Shown here: positions 55,610 through 63,876 of the stretch, piece by piece
Layout: every line of letters starts with the position of its first letter
Numbering within the stretch: position 1 is the first letter of the stretch
Assembly (NCBI GenBank): GCA_937899645.1
Contig: CALCCD010000115.1
Coordinates: forward strand, 1 to 64,000
DNA length: 64,000 bases
From: an uncultured cyanobacterium
GTDB lineage: Bacteria > Cyanobacteriota > Cyanobacteriia > Cyanobacteriales > Geitlerinemataceae
Direction of reading: 5' to 3'
The notes under the pieces: generated by a model
Seen by the model: the letters and a program-made list of their open reading frames with translations, nothing else
Told to the model about the DNA's origin: nothing
The model's database searches: none
Made by a program: the position numbers and the translations under genes

Positions 55610-55661
55610 GAAAACTCATCTTCAGAATGAGTAAAGGCTGAAATTGGCTTTGCTACGATGA

Positions 55662-56621
55662 ATGCACGCTCGAATCCTGTGTTTGCGAGTCGTACTCACT
55701 TTCATCAGTAAGAGAGACGCTCATCGAAGTCGGCTGACCTTCCAGATCTTTATTCATTCAAACCTCGAAATCGTGGCAAATCTCCTCCAGAAAGGCATTA
55801 GAAAAACCACCAGCGAGTATCGCTATCTGTCAGATGTCGCGGAACACCGCACCTCTCTGCCGCAGCTCGCACAGGACGAAGCGACGATCGTCGATACGCT
55901 CGATCGTGAAGGAATCTGTATCACCTCGCTCGACGCTCTCGGGATTCCATCTTCACAAAAGATGATTGAAGATGCCCTCGCCGTCCGCGACGAAATGTGT
56001 GAAGTCGGCGCGAAGAACAACTTCTTCGTCCTACCCAGCGAAGAGCAGCGCATCGCGAACCCTTCATTCTTCCTTTGGGGATTAGAGCCCAAGCTGACAC
56101 GGATCGTCGAAGCGTACATTCGCCTGCCGATCTCGTACCTTGGTGTCGGCCTGTTGCGCAGTAAGCCCGATGGCGACAACTCGAAGTCTCGCTGCTGGCA
56201 TCGCGACACGCAAGATCGTCGTCATGTAAAAGTCACGGTCTATTTTAACGATGTTAACGAGGCCGGTGGCCCATTCCAATTTTTGCCACACACCGTCACG
56301 CCGTTCTTTCTGCCAACTTGGTATTCAAAAGTTTATAAAAAGAACTTCATGAGCGACGATAAGATGTCTAAATTCGTCAGCCCAGACAAGTGGAAAAGCT
56401 GCACGGGCGCGAGCGGAACGGTTATCTTCTTCGAGCCTAATGGCTTCCATCGCGGCAAGATTCCCACCGAGTCCGAGCGTTTCGCCGCAATTTATAAATA
56501 CGCCTCGCGTCATCCCAAGCATCCTGATTTCTGCGACCCACACTTCTCAGCGAACGAACTGAATACTTACCAGCAGTATCTGACGCCCGAGCAAAAGGAA
56601 ATGGTCTGGAAAATCCGCTAG
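55662..56621 (+). CDS. Phytanoyl-CoA dioxygenase-like Fe(II)/2-oxoglutarate protein
   Basis: Up to 319 residues; the conserved-looking part starts near a GTG at 55773. The jelly-roll iron site is HRDTQD (H-x-D) in the middle and FHRGKIPTESERFAAIYKY (distal His and the Arg that binds 2-oxoglutarate) near the C-terminus, with GASGTVIFFEPNGF before it and AGGPFQFLPHT between. Relatives hydroxylate lipids or natural products. Codon use is less GC-rich than that of the flanking purK and valS genes, a hint of separate origin. No ribosome site fits either start well. Confidence 0.75.
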   Translation: MHARILCLRVVLTFISKRDAHRSRLTFQIFIHSNLEIVANLLQKGIRKTTSEYRYLSDVAEHRTSLPQLAQDEATIVDTLDREGICITSLDALGIPSSQKMIEDALAVRDEMCEVGAKNNFFVLPSEEQRIANPSFFLWGLEPKLTRIVEAYIRLPISYLGVGLLRSKPDGDNSKSRCWHRDTQDRRHVKVTVYFNDVNEAGGPFQFLPHTVTPFFLPTWYSKVYKKNFMSDDKMSKFVSPDKWKSCTGASGTVIFFEPNGFHRGKIPTESERFAAIYKYASRHPKHPDFCDPHFSANELNTYQQYLTPEQKEMVWKIR

Positions 56622-56723
56622 TTTCCCAAATCGCACGGAACGCAGCGAGAAAGGCGGGTAGGGCGGATTTGCCTCGTATAATCGTAGGCGCACAATCTTC
56701 GTCTACATCGCCCGCAATCTCGC

Positions 56724-59444
56724 ATGAGCGCTAATCTCCCTTCCCAGTACGACCCGAAAACCAGCGAAGCCAAATGGCAAGCCTACTGGGAAGCGCGCGA
56801 CGTCTTCCAAGCCGACCCCTCAAACGAGGCCGACCCGTTTTGCATGGTCATCCCGCCGCCGAACGTGACGGGCAGCCTCCACATGGGTCACGCTTTCGGC
56901 GAAACGCTGATGGATACGATCGTGCGCTACCAGCGGATGCAGGGCAAAAACACGCTCTGGCTGCCGGGAACCGACCACGCCAGCATCGCCGTGCAGTCGA
57001 TTATCGATAAGAAGCTGGCGGCGGAAGGCACGGATCGGTTTGCGATCGGGCGCGAAGAATTTCTCGATCGCACGATTGCCTGGAAAGAGGAGTCGGGCGG
57101 TACGATCGTCAACCAACTGCGCCGCCTCGGCGTGTCCGTAGACTGGAGCCGCGAGCGCTTCACGATGGACGAAGGGCTATCGGCGGCAGTGCTCGATGCT
57201 TTCGTCAAGCTCTACGATGACGGGCTAATCTATCGCGGCCAGTACCTGGTCAACTGGTGTCCCGCATCGCAGTCGGCGGTGTCCGATCTCGAAGTCGATC
57301 AAAAAGAAGTGGCCGGACACCTCTGGCACATGCGCTACCCGATCACCGACGGCAGCGGCTATCTCGAAGTCGCCACCACCCGACCCGAGACGATGTTCGG
57401 TGACACCGGTGTTGCGGTGAATCCCGAGGACGATCGCTACAAACACCTGATCGGCCAAACTCTGACGCTACCGGTGGTCGGTCGTGAGATTCCGATCGTT
57501 GGCGACGAACACGTCGATCGCGAGTTCGGCACGGGCTGCGTCAAAGTCACCCCCGCCCACGACCCCAACGATTTCGAGATGGGCAAGCGCCACGACCTGC
57601 CCTTCATCACCGTTATGAACAAAGACGGCACGATGAACGAGCACGCGGGCGAGTTCGCCGGACTCGATCGCTTCGATGCTCGCAAAAATCTGGTCGAGCA
57701 CCTCGCAACCGAAGGGGTGCTCGTCAAAACCGAAGACTACACCCACTCTGTGCCCTACAGCGAGCGCGGCAAAGTCCCCGTCGAGCCGCTGATTTCAACC
57801 CAGTGGTTCGTCAAGATTCGTCCGCTGGCCGATTTCGCCCTCGAAGCCCTCGACAAACACAACTCGCCGCGCTTCGTGCCCGATCGCTGGACGAAGGTGT
57901 ACCGCGACTGGCTCGTTAGCCTCAAAGACTGGTGCATTTCCCGTCAGCTCTGGTGGGGTCACCAAATCCCGGCCTGGTACGCCGTCAGCGAAACCGAAGG
58001 CGAAATTACGCCGACGACGCCGTTTGTGGTGGCGAAAACTGACGAGGAAGCCCGCGCCAAAGCCGTCGAGAAATTCGGTGCAGACGTCAAACTCGAACGC
58101 GACCCCGACGTCCTCGATACCTGGTTTTCCTCCGGGCTCTGGCCGTTCTCGACCCTCGGCTGGCCCGACGAAAACGCCGCTGACTTCCAGAAGTATTACC
58201 CCACCGGCACGCTCGTCACCGGCTTCGACATCATCTTCTTCTGGGTGGCGCGGATGACGATGATGGCGGGCTACTTCACCGGCGAAATGCCCTTTAAAGA
58301 TGTCTACATTCACGGTCTGGTGCGCGACGAGCACGGCCAGAAGATGTCGAAATCGAAGAATAACGGCATCGATCCGCTGATTTTGATCGACAAGTACGGC
58401 ACGGACGCGCTGCGCTATTCGATCGTCCGCGAGGTGGCCGGTGCGGGCCAGGATATCCGTCTGGCCTACGATCGCAAAACCGACGAGTCGGCTTCGGTGG
58501 AAGCGGCGCGCAACTTCACCAACAAGATTTGGAACGCGGCGCGGTTCGTGATGCTCTATCTCGACGAGCAGACCCCGGCGCAGCTCGGCACGGCGGACGC
58601 GGGCGATCTCGAACTGGCCGATCGCTGGATTCTCTCGCGCTTCAATGCCGTCACCCGTACCATTAGCGATCGTGTCGCGGCCTACGAGCTGGGCGAAGCG
58701 GCGAAAGCGCTGTACGAATTTGTTTGGGGCGACTTCTGCGACTGGTATATCGAGCTGGTCAAGCCGCGCCTGCAAGATAAGGAAAATGCCGACAAGCGCC
58801 GCGTGGCGCAACAGACGATCGCCAATGTTCTGGAAGGCATCCTCAAGCTGATGCACCCGTTCGTGCCCCATATCACCGAGGAGATTTGGCACACGCTGAC
58901 GCAAACGGGCGATGAAGATTGCCTCGCGGTGCAGCGGTATCCACAGGTAAATGAAGCAGCGATCGACCCCGAGCTAGAGGCGGACTTCGAGCTGCTGTTC
59001 GGCGCGATTCGTACGGTGCGAAACCTGCGCGCGGAGGTGGAGATTAAGCCCAGCGCCAAGGTGGAAGCGATCTTCCAAAGCGACAGCGATCGCGAGCGTC
59101 GCATCATCACCGACACCACACCCTACATCGAGAATCTGGCGCGGGTCGAGACGCTGACGGTGGTGGAAGCGCTTCCGGCGGATCTCGGTCGCAATATTGC
59201 CGGTGTTGTCGGGACGGTACAGGTGCTGCTGCCGCTGGCGGGCGTCGATCTCGATGCGATTCGCGCCAAGCTGGAGAAGGGGCTCGAGAAGGCTCGCGGT
59301 GAGGTGAAGTCGATCGAGGGTCGCTTGAGCAACGAGAAGTTCGTCAGCAAGGCTCCGGAGGCGGTGGTGCAGGGGGCGCGGGATGCGTTGGCGGAGGCGC
59401 AGACTCAGGTGGCAATGCTGACGGAGCGGCTGGAGCGACTGTAG
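56724..59444 (+). CDS. valS: Valine-tRNA ligase
   Basis: A 906-residue class I synthetase. HMGH (53-56, in [14 protein letters not shown]) is the HIGH motif and [13 protein letters not shown] the KMSKS motif. The CP1 editing domain contains [18 protein letters not shown]. The C-terminus is the usual coiled-coil arm ([20 protein letters not shown] to the end) that clamps tRNA. The last 177 bases are duplicated at 63298-63474. Accessory DNA begins directly after its stop. Confidence 0.97.
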   Translation: MSANLPSQYDPKTSEAKWQAYWEARDVFQADPSNEADPFCMVIPPPNVTGSLHMGHAFGETLMDTIVRYQRMQGKNTLWLPGTDHASIAVQSIIDKKLAAEGTDRFAIGREEFLDRTIAWKEESGGTIVNQLRRLGVSVDWSRERFTMDEGLSAAVLDAFVKLYDDGLIYRGQYLVNWCPASQSAVSDLEVDQKEVAGHLWHMRYPITDGSGYLEVATTRPETMFGDTGVAVNPEDDRYKHLIGQTLTLPVVGREIPIVGDEHVDREFGTGCVKVTPAHDPNDFEMGKRHDLPFITVMNKDGTMNEHAGEFAGLDRFDARKNLVEHLATEGVLVKTEDYTHSVPYSERGKVPVEPLISTQWFVKIRPLADFALEALDKHNSPRFVPDRWTKVYRDWLVSLKDWCISRQLWWGHQIPAWYAVSETEGEITPTTPFVVAKTDEEARAKAVEKFGADVKLERDPDVLDTWFSSGLWPFSTLGWPDENAADFQKYYPTGTLVTGFDIIFFWVARMTMMAGYFTGEMPFKDVYIHGLVRDEHGQKMSKSKNNGIDPLILIDKYGTDALRYSIVREVAGAGQDIRLAYDRKTDESASVEAARNFTNKIWNAARFVMLYLDEQTPAQLGTADAGDLELADRWILSRFNAVTRTISDRVAAYELGEAAKALYEFVWGDFCDWYIELVKPRLQDKENADKRRVAQQTIANVLEGILKLMHPFVPHITEEIWHTLTQTGDEDCLAVQRYPQVNEAAIDPELEADFELLFGAIRTVRNLRAEVEIKPSAKVEAIFQSDSDRERRIITDTTPYIENLARVETLTVVEALPADLGRNIAGVVGTVQVLLPLAGVDLDAIRAKLEKGLEKARGEVKSIEGRLSNEKFVSKAPEAVVQGARDALAEAQTQVAMLTERLERL

Positions 59445-59514
59445 ACCTCCCAAATACCACACGCTTGCGAGTTTCTATGAGAAGAATCGAGAGATATTCT
59501 CTGGACATTTGTAC

Positions 59515-59643
59515 ATATCCCTCTTTTGCCACTCTCCGGAAACTCAACGAATTTGCGTTGTTTCAGCCATTAGCTAAATGAGAATTACAACGAAGGAGTA
59601 AGCATCCAGCGATCCTTTCTGAAGACTAACAAAAGAGGGATAT
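59515..59643. repeat. 13-base inverted repeat pair
   Basis: ATATCCCTCTTTT at 59515-59527 and its exact complement AAAAGAGGGATAT at 59631-59643. The right copy overlaps the start of the next inverted-repeat element. Confidence 0.6.
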
Positions 59644-59737
59644 AGCGGTTTCAGAAGTCATGAGTGACACTCACGTAGGCTGAGAACCCATGAATTCGTA
59701 AATTCGGGTGTATCGCACAGAGAGTAACACCGCTATA
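59641..59737. mobile_element. Candidate MITE (about 97 bases, TATAGCGGT ends)
   Basis: Terminal inverted repeats TATAGCGGT (59641-59649) and ACCGCTATA (59729-59737) bound a short non-coding segment. The outward TA and the TATAGCGG-type end resemble non-autonomous relatives of IS630/Tc1 elements that insert at TA. No transposase is present. The ends are short, so this is a proposal. Confidence 0.4.
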
Positions 59738-59774
59738 ACGAACTCTGGCTATTCTGGAGTAGCACATAGACTCG

Positions 59775-61259
59775 CTAGTCACTTGACCAGCCAAGGTCAA
59801 CAAGAGTCTGTTGAGTAAGTGGATGCTCGGAGAGTTCTGAAATTCGCCCTTGCTTAATTGCATCTCTAACTAGACACATCAAGCTATCTTGCGAGCTTAA
59901 TGTATCTGAATGCATCTTTCCCAAACGATCCAGCCGAATTTGTAGAGCTTTTACAAGTAGTCTCTCTGCCTTAGGTATATAGCCAAGCTCACAGTAAAGC
60001 ACTGCCAGGTTATTGAGACTCAGGGCAGTTTGTAAGTGTTTTGCACCTAGACTGCGCTCACTGAGTTCGAGAGCAAGTTTGTAGAGAGGCTCTGCAAAGA
60101 CATACATCTTTTGAACTTTATAAAGAGTGGCTAAGTTATGTATGCTGTTTGCCGTTCGAGGGTGATTCAATCCAAGTTTTTGGAGTTTAATATCGAGCGC
60201 ACGTTTGTAGAATGCTTCTCCTAGAAGATACTTGCCTTGCTCTTTATAAAGCGAGCCTAGGTTATGTAAGCTGTCGGCAATGTAAATATGATCTTTCCCC
60301 AGATGTTTCTCTCGAATGTGTAGAGAGCGTTTGTAAAATGATTCTGCCAATTCATACCGTTCTTGACGCTTGTACAAAGCTGCCAAGTTGTGCATGGTAT
60401 CTGTCGTATGAAGATGCTCTTCTCCCAGCTGCCTTCTTCTAATCTTCAAGGCACGCTCGTATAGAGGCTCAGCCAAGCTGTATTTTTCCTGAATCTTGTA
60501 CAACGCTGCTAAGTTGTGACAACTCTGAGCAATGTGAGGATGTTCGCTATCAAGATTGCGCTCTCTGATCCTTAGCGATTCGAGGTACATATCTTCTGCA
60601 GCATCATATTTACCCTGCCTCATGTATGAAATACCTAGAGCCTGAATGCTGGTCGCAGTTCGGAAATGGTCAATTCCCAAAACTTTCTTTCTGATTCTCA
60701 CCGCCTCCTCAAGAAGTAAGCTAGCTTCCTCATACCTGCCATAGGATTGATAAGAGATAGCCAGGTTGTGTAGGCTAGTTGCAATTCGGAAATGATCGGG
60801 GCTTAGATTTTTCCTTCTTAAGGCTAAAGCTTTCTGGAAAAGTTGTTCTGATTCTTCATATCGGCCTTGATTATCATAAAACAAGGCCAAGTTGTTAAAT
60901 CCAGAGGCGACGGCAACATTATCCTCGCCAAAACATTCTTCGATTTTTTGAATGCATAAGGTGTAGTATTTCTCTGCGGTGGAGAATGAATTCTGAGCTT
61001 CGTGGAAGCGGGCAACGGCTGTAAGTGACCAGGCACAATTTTCTTCGTCTAGAAAGCATCCATATTTTGCAGACTCTTGGATGTGTGGAATGTGTTCTCG
61101 TACAGATTCCAAAATACTCACAGTCGGAGTTTGTGAGACACTCTGGGCAATAGATAGTAGTCTGAGCGTGAATGCTTGCTTTAGCAAATCGGCAGGTCGC
61201 TTGGGAGAAATTTCTTGGCCATTGTTTTGCTCAATCTGAGCTTGCTCTCGAAAATTCAT
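59775..61259 (-). CDS. Kinesin-light-chain-type TPR protein (C-terminal half of an interrupted NB-ARC/TPR protein)
   Basis: About 494 residues from the ATG at 61259 (a TTG at 61265 is also possible). After a 75-residue lead (RPADLLKQAFTLRLLSIAQSV, HIPHIQESAKYG) come nine consecutive 42-residue TPR units such as HNLAALYKRQERYELAESFYKRSLHIREKHLG. They form a superhelix that would bind a ligand or partner. The lead resembles the linker between NB-ARC and TPR parts in cyanobacterial STAND proteins. The frame is continuous with the upstream NB-ARC gene except for one TAG at 61295-61293. The gene is much more AT-rich than its neighbours. Confidence 0.85.
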   Translation of the reverse strand: MNFREQAQIEQNNGQEISPKRPADLLKQAFTLRLLSIAQSVSQTPTVSILESVREHIPHIQESAKYGCFLDEENCAWSLTAVARFHEAQNSFSTAEKYYTLCIQKIEECFGEDNVAVASGFNNLALFYDNQGRYEESEQLFQKALALRRKNLSPDHFRIATSLHNLAISYQSYGRYEEASLLLEEAVRIRKKVLGIDHFRTATSIQALGISYMRQGKYDAAEDMYLESLRIRERNLDSEHPHIAQSCHNLAALYKIQEKYSLAEPLYERALKIRRRQLGEEHLHTTDTMHNLAALYKRQERYELAESFYKRSLHIREKHLGKDHIYIADSLHNLGSLYKEQGKYLLGEAFYKRALDIKLQKLGLNHPRTANSIHNLATLYKVQKMYVFAEPLYKLALELSERSLGAKHLQTALSLNNLAVLYCELGYIPKAERLLVKALQIRLDRLGKMHSDTLSSQDSLMCLVRDAIKQGRISELSEHPLTQQTLVDLGWSSD

Positions 61260-61292
61260 TTGCAATACCCTGGATAGGCTGAGGGAAATGGA

Positions 61293-62609
61293 CTAACTGT
61301 GGCCAGACATTCCCAACAAGTTCATAAGTCCTGAAGACCCTTCTGTTAATTGATGCTCCGGCGGAATCACAAACTCATCCGACTCCAACTTACTTAAAAA
61401 GAACTGCTTCACCAGCGGATGATACTGAAAAAACTCCCCCACCTTCTTCAGCAAACTCAACCGAATTAACTTCCGCCGTGCCACCCGCAACGCCTCATAA
61501 ACCGTTTCCGTCACCTCCTCCGGCTTCACCACCAAATTCCAACGAATCGGCGCAGCCGCAAACAACCCCAGGTACGACCCCAAAAAACGCGCATCCAAAT
61601 CTAACCGCTCCCAACTCAAATCGAGCGCCGCCTCCACCCCATATTGTGCCGTCATCGTCGGCTCCGGATACTTCAGCGCCTCATGCTTCAGCACCTCTCG
61701 CTTGCGTGCCTCCAGCTCCGCCAACAACTCCGCCAGCGAACACTCCTCCTCACACACGTAATACCCCGCCAATTCAATCCCCAACGGCAAAAAGCCAAGA
61801 AACTCACACAGCGCCGCCGCCGTTTCCGACTCCGCCGCCATCCGCTCCTCACTGATGATGTTCTGCAACATCACCCACGCCGCCTTCGGCGACAACACAT
61901 CCAAATCCAGACGGCTAATCCCCTGCAACCGCTCCCGCGTTGTCAGCATCACCCGGAACCGAGAATCGCTCGGCAGACAGGGCACAACCTGCGATCGATA
62001 GTCCGTCACGTCATCGAAAATCAGCAACACCGACTCCGGCGGCACTTTCTCCGCAGGCCAGTGTTGCCAGCAGTAATTCAACTGCTCCGGCAAATCGCCC
62101 AACTGCGCGAAATCGATCGTCGGGAAAAACGACGACTTCGCAAACCCCACCAACTCCAATCCCGCACGATCCGCCGCCAGCCACACCACCCCGCCGCGAT
62201 ACGTTTCCGCCAAATGCTGCCGCGCGTACTGCACCGCCAGCTCGCTCTTCCCAACACCACCCATTCCCGTCACGCCCGCAACTTTAGCGCTGGAGATCGC
62301 GACTTGCGACGACTGGTTCAACAGCTCGTGCAGCTCCCGCAACGCATCTTCCCGACCGACAAACTGCCCCGATTCCAGAATCCCGCGCGACTGCAAGTTA
62401 TTCGGCGGCATCGTTCCCGTCCGTTCCGCCAGCTTCGGCGCAAAATTCAGCTCCGCTTTGTCGATGTTAATCGTGGCATTATCGTTGGCGATGATGCCCT
62501 GCTGGTTGCGATCGTTGCGGACATCGCGCTCCGCATACTGCCCGCGATCGTTCGTATTGACCTCGCGATAGTCGCCACCGCTCGTTTCGATCTTGCGTTC
62601 GTCACTCAT
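61293..62609 (-). CDS. NB-ARC domain STAND ATPase (N-terminal part of an interrupted NLR-like protein)
   Basis: A 438-residue protein. Residues 1-60 are rich in N, D, G and Y, with repeat-like units (GGDYREVNTNDRG, GQYAERDVRNDRN). The NB-ARC domain follows: VGRE (84-87), P-loop GMGGVGKS (115-122), Walker B LLIFDD (195-200), sensor RVMLTTR (219-225), GLPL-like LPLGIELAG (274-282), then a winged-helix region with FQYHPLVKQFF (MHD-like position). STAND proteins are molecular switches; many bacterial ones act in anti-phage defence or programmed cell death. No catalytic effector domain is seen. The TAG stop is followed in frame by the TPR gene. The start at 62609 (MSDERKIETSGG) is preferred over 62642. 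Confidence 0.88.
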   Translation of the reverse strand: MSDERKIETSGGDYREVNTNDRGQYAERDVRNDRNQQGIIANDNATINIDKAELNFAPKLAERTGTMPPNNLQSRGILESGQFVGREDALRELHELLNQSSQVAISSAKVAGVTGMGGVGKSELAVQYARQHLAETYRGGVVWLAADRAGLELVGFAKSSFFPTIDFAQLGDLPEQLNYCWQHWPAEKVPPESVLLIFDDVTDYRSQVVPCLPSDSRFRVMLTTRERLQGISRLDLDVLSPKAAWVMLQNIISEERMAAESETAAALCEFLGFLPLGIELAGYYVCEEECSLAELLAELEARKREVLKHEALKYPEPTMTAQYGVEAALDLSWERLDLDARFLGSYLGLFAAAPIRWNLVVKPEEVTETVYEALRVARRKLIRLSLLKKVGEFFQYHPLVKQFFLSKLESDEFVIPPEHQLTEGSSGLMNLLGMSGHS

Positions 62610-62732
62610 CGCTGCACGCCGATATTCACTAACTACTGCCAAGGTAACGAACCGCTCGGGCGATCGTCCAAACTGTTAGTAAGTCTCACCCGCTCCAGGT
62701 GGTTCGCTTTCGTTGATGCTTATGCTGAAAGC

Positions 62733-63212
62733 ATGAGTACTGAGCGACCCGCGCATCGCCCCGAGTCAGACGCCACTATCAACATGAACGACTACGATCG
62801 CGACTTCTACGCCTGGACGCAAACCCAAAGCGCCCACCTCCGCCGCCGCGACCCCCAGCAGCTCGACTGGGACAACCTCGCCGAAGAAATCGAAGCAATG
62901 GGACGCCAAGAACGCAAAGAACTCATCAATCGACTGCGCGTCCTCCTCGGCCACCTGCTCAAATGGCATTACCAACCCCAACGCCGTAGCCACTCCTGGG
63001 AAGCCACGATCGCCGTCCAGCGTGACGACATCGCCGACCTCCTGCGCGACAACCCCAGCCTAAAACCCTTCCTCCCGCAAGCCTTCGCCGACGGCTACAA
63101 AAAAGGCCGACTCCTCGCGATCGTCGAAACCAACCTGCCCGCCAAAACCTTCCCCACCGAACCACCCTTCGACCTCGACTACGTCCTCACTGCCAGCTTC
63201 GACGAAGCGTAG
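62733..63212 (+). CDS. DUF29 family protein
   Basis: A 159-residue protein typical of DUF29: DYDRDFYAWTQTQSAHLR, LDWDNLAEEIEAMGRQERKELINRLRVLLGHLLKWHYQP, SHSWEATIAVQRDDI and NPSLKPFLPQAF, ending with FPTEPPFDLDYVL. The family is abundant in cyanobacteria, often beside mobile or toxin-antitoxin genes, and has no proven function. A second start at 62784 would remove 17 N-terminal residues. It is divergent from the NB-ARC gene (123 bases apart). Confidence 0.88.
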   Translation: MSTERPAHRPESDATINMNDYDRDFYAWTQTQSAHLRRRDPQQLDWDNLAEEIEAMGRQERKELINRLRVLLGHLLKWHYQPQRRSHSWEATIAVQRDDIADLLRDNPSLKPFLPQAFADGYKKGRLLAIVETNLPAKTFPTEPPFDLDYVLTASFDEA

Positions 63213-63285
63213 TTCGAGCCCGCAAGTTCTGCGATCGCACACAAAAGCAAACAACATCGACGATCGCTCCTCCACACTGCGATAC

Positions 63286-63474
63286 ATGAGCAACACTAAG
63301 CTGGAGAACAGGATCGAAAAGGCTCGCGGTGGGGTGAAGTCGATCGAGGGTCGCCTGAGTAACGAGAAGTTTGTCAGCAAGGCTCCGGAGGCAGTGGTGC
63401 AGGGCGCGCGGGATGCGTTGGCGGAGGCGCAGACGCAGGTGGCGATGCTGGCGGAGCGGTTGGAGCGACTGTAG
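63286..63474 (+). CDS. Stand-alone copy of the ValS C-terminal arm
   Basis: A 62-residue frame with its own ATG. Bases 63298-63474 match 59268-59444 of valS at 163 of 177 positions by my hand alignment. Nine of the 14 differences are silent, and the stop codon is shared. The product would be only the coiled-coil arm ([21 protein letters not shown] and onward). It has no obvious ribosome site. It may be a recombination scar, a ValS remnant, or a small protein under some selection; the excess of silent changes leaves the last open. Confidence 0.7.
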   Translation: MSNTKLENRIEKARGGVKSIEGRLSNEKFVSKAPEAVVQGARDALAEAQTQVAMLAERLERL

Positions 63475-63529
63475 GGCGGCGTCGCGTCGCGAAAGGACTT
63501 AGCGCTGAAAGGCTTCTCAAGCGAGGCTA

Positions 63530-63876
63530 TCAGCGCCCGGTCTCGTCGAGCATTTTTGCGATCGCGATTTTGAGCTGCGGAAAGTTAAGTTTCACCGTGT
63601 CCCAGACGACGCGAAGCTTGACTCCGAAGTATTGGTGAACGAAATTCCCTGGCGCAGCCTGACCGGGATGCGCCAGGGAATTTCGGGGTACTGCTGGCGA
63701 ATATCGGTGGGAATGCTTTTGGCGGCTTCACCGACGATTTCGATGGCTCGCACGACGGCGTAGGTGGTTCGGCGATCGTTTTCGAGGTCTTCGAGGCTGG
63801 AGCCGTCGAGGAAGTCGGTGGCGATTTCGATGTTGTCCAGAATATCTTGCAGGTAATCGGCAATATCTCGGCTCAT
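63530..63876 (-). pseudogene. HepT-like (DUF86) toxin gene with a frameshift
   Basis: The first frame reads a HepT N-terminus (DIADYLQDILDNIEIATDFL, YAVVRAIEIVGEAAKSIP, RQQYPEIPWR). The conserved C-terminal part with the R-x-H catalytic region appears in another frame: NFVHQYFGVKLRVVWDTVKLNFPQL, ending at TGA 63532-63530. The switch occurs within a perfect 16-base inverted repeat (63641-63684). As it stands the active-site end is lost from the main product. Its start overlaps the stop of the mntA-like gene as ATGA. Confidence 0.8.
63641..63684. repeat. Perfect 16-base inverted repeat at the hepT frameshift
   Basis: Arms GAAATTCCCTGGCGCA (63641-63656) and TGCGCCAGGGAATTTC (63669-63684) with a 12-base spacer. 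It lies exactly where the hepT reading frame changes. Confidence 0.9.

Larger units (their letters stand above)
59445..59774. other. AT-rich spacer with inverted repeats after valS
   Basis: About 330 bases between convergent valS and the TPR gene. Composition drops to clearly AT-rich exactly after valS. It holds two overlapping inverted-repeat pairs, listed next. Short open frames here have no family features. Confidence 0.6.

Noticed and set aside
61644-62732. Long plus-strand open frame running into the DUF29 gene
   Set aside because: This part is antisense to the NB-ARC gene and very rich in R, Q, L and H. The DUF29 family starts at about 62733.
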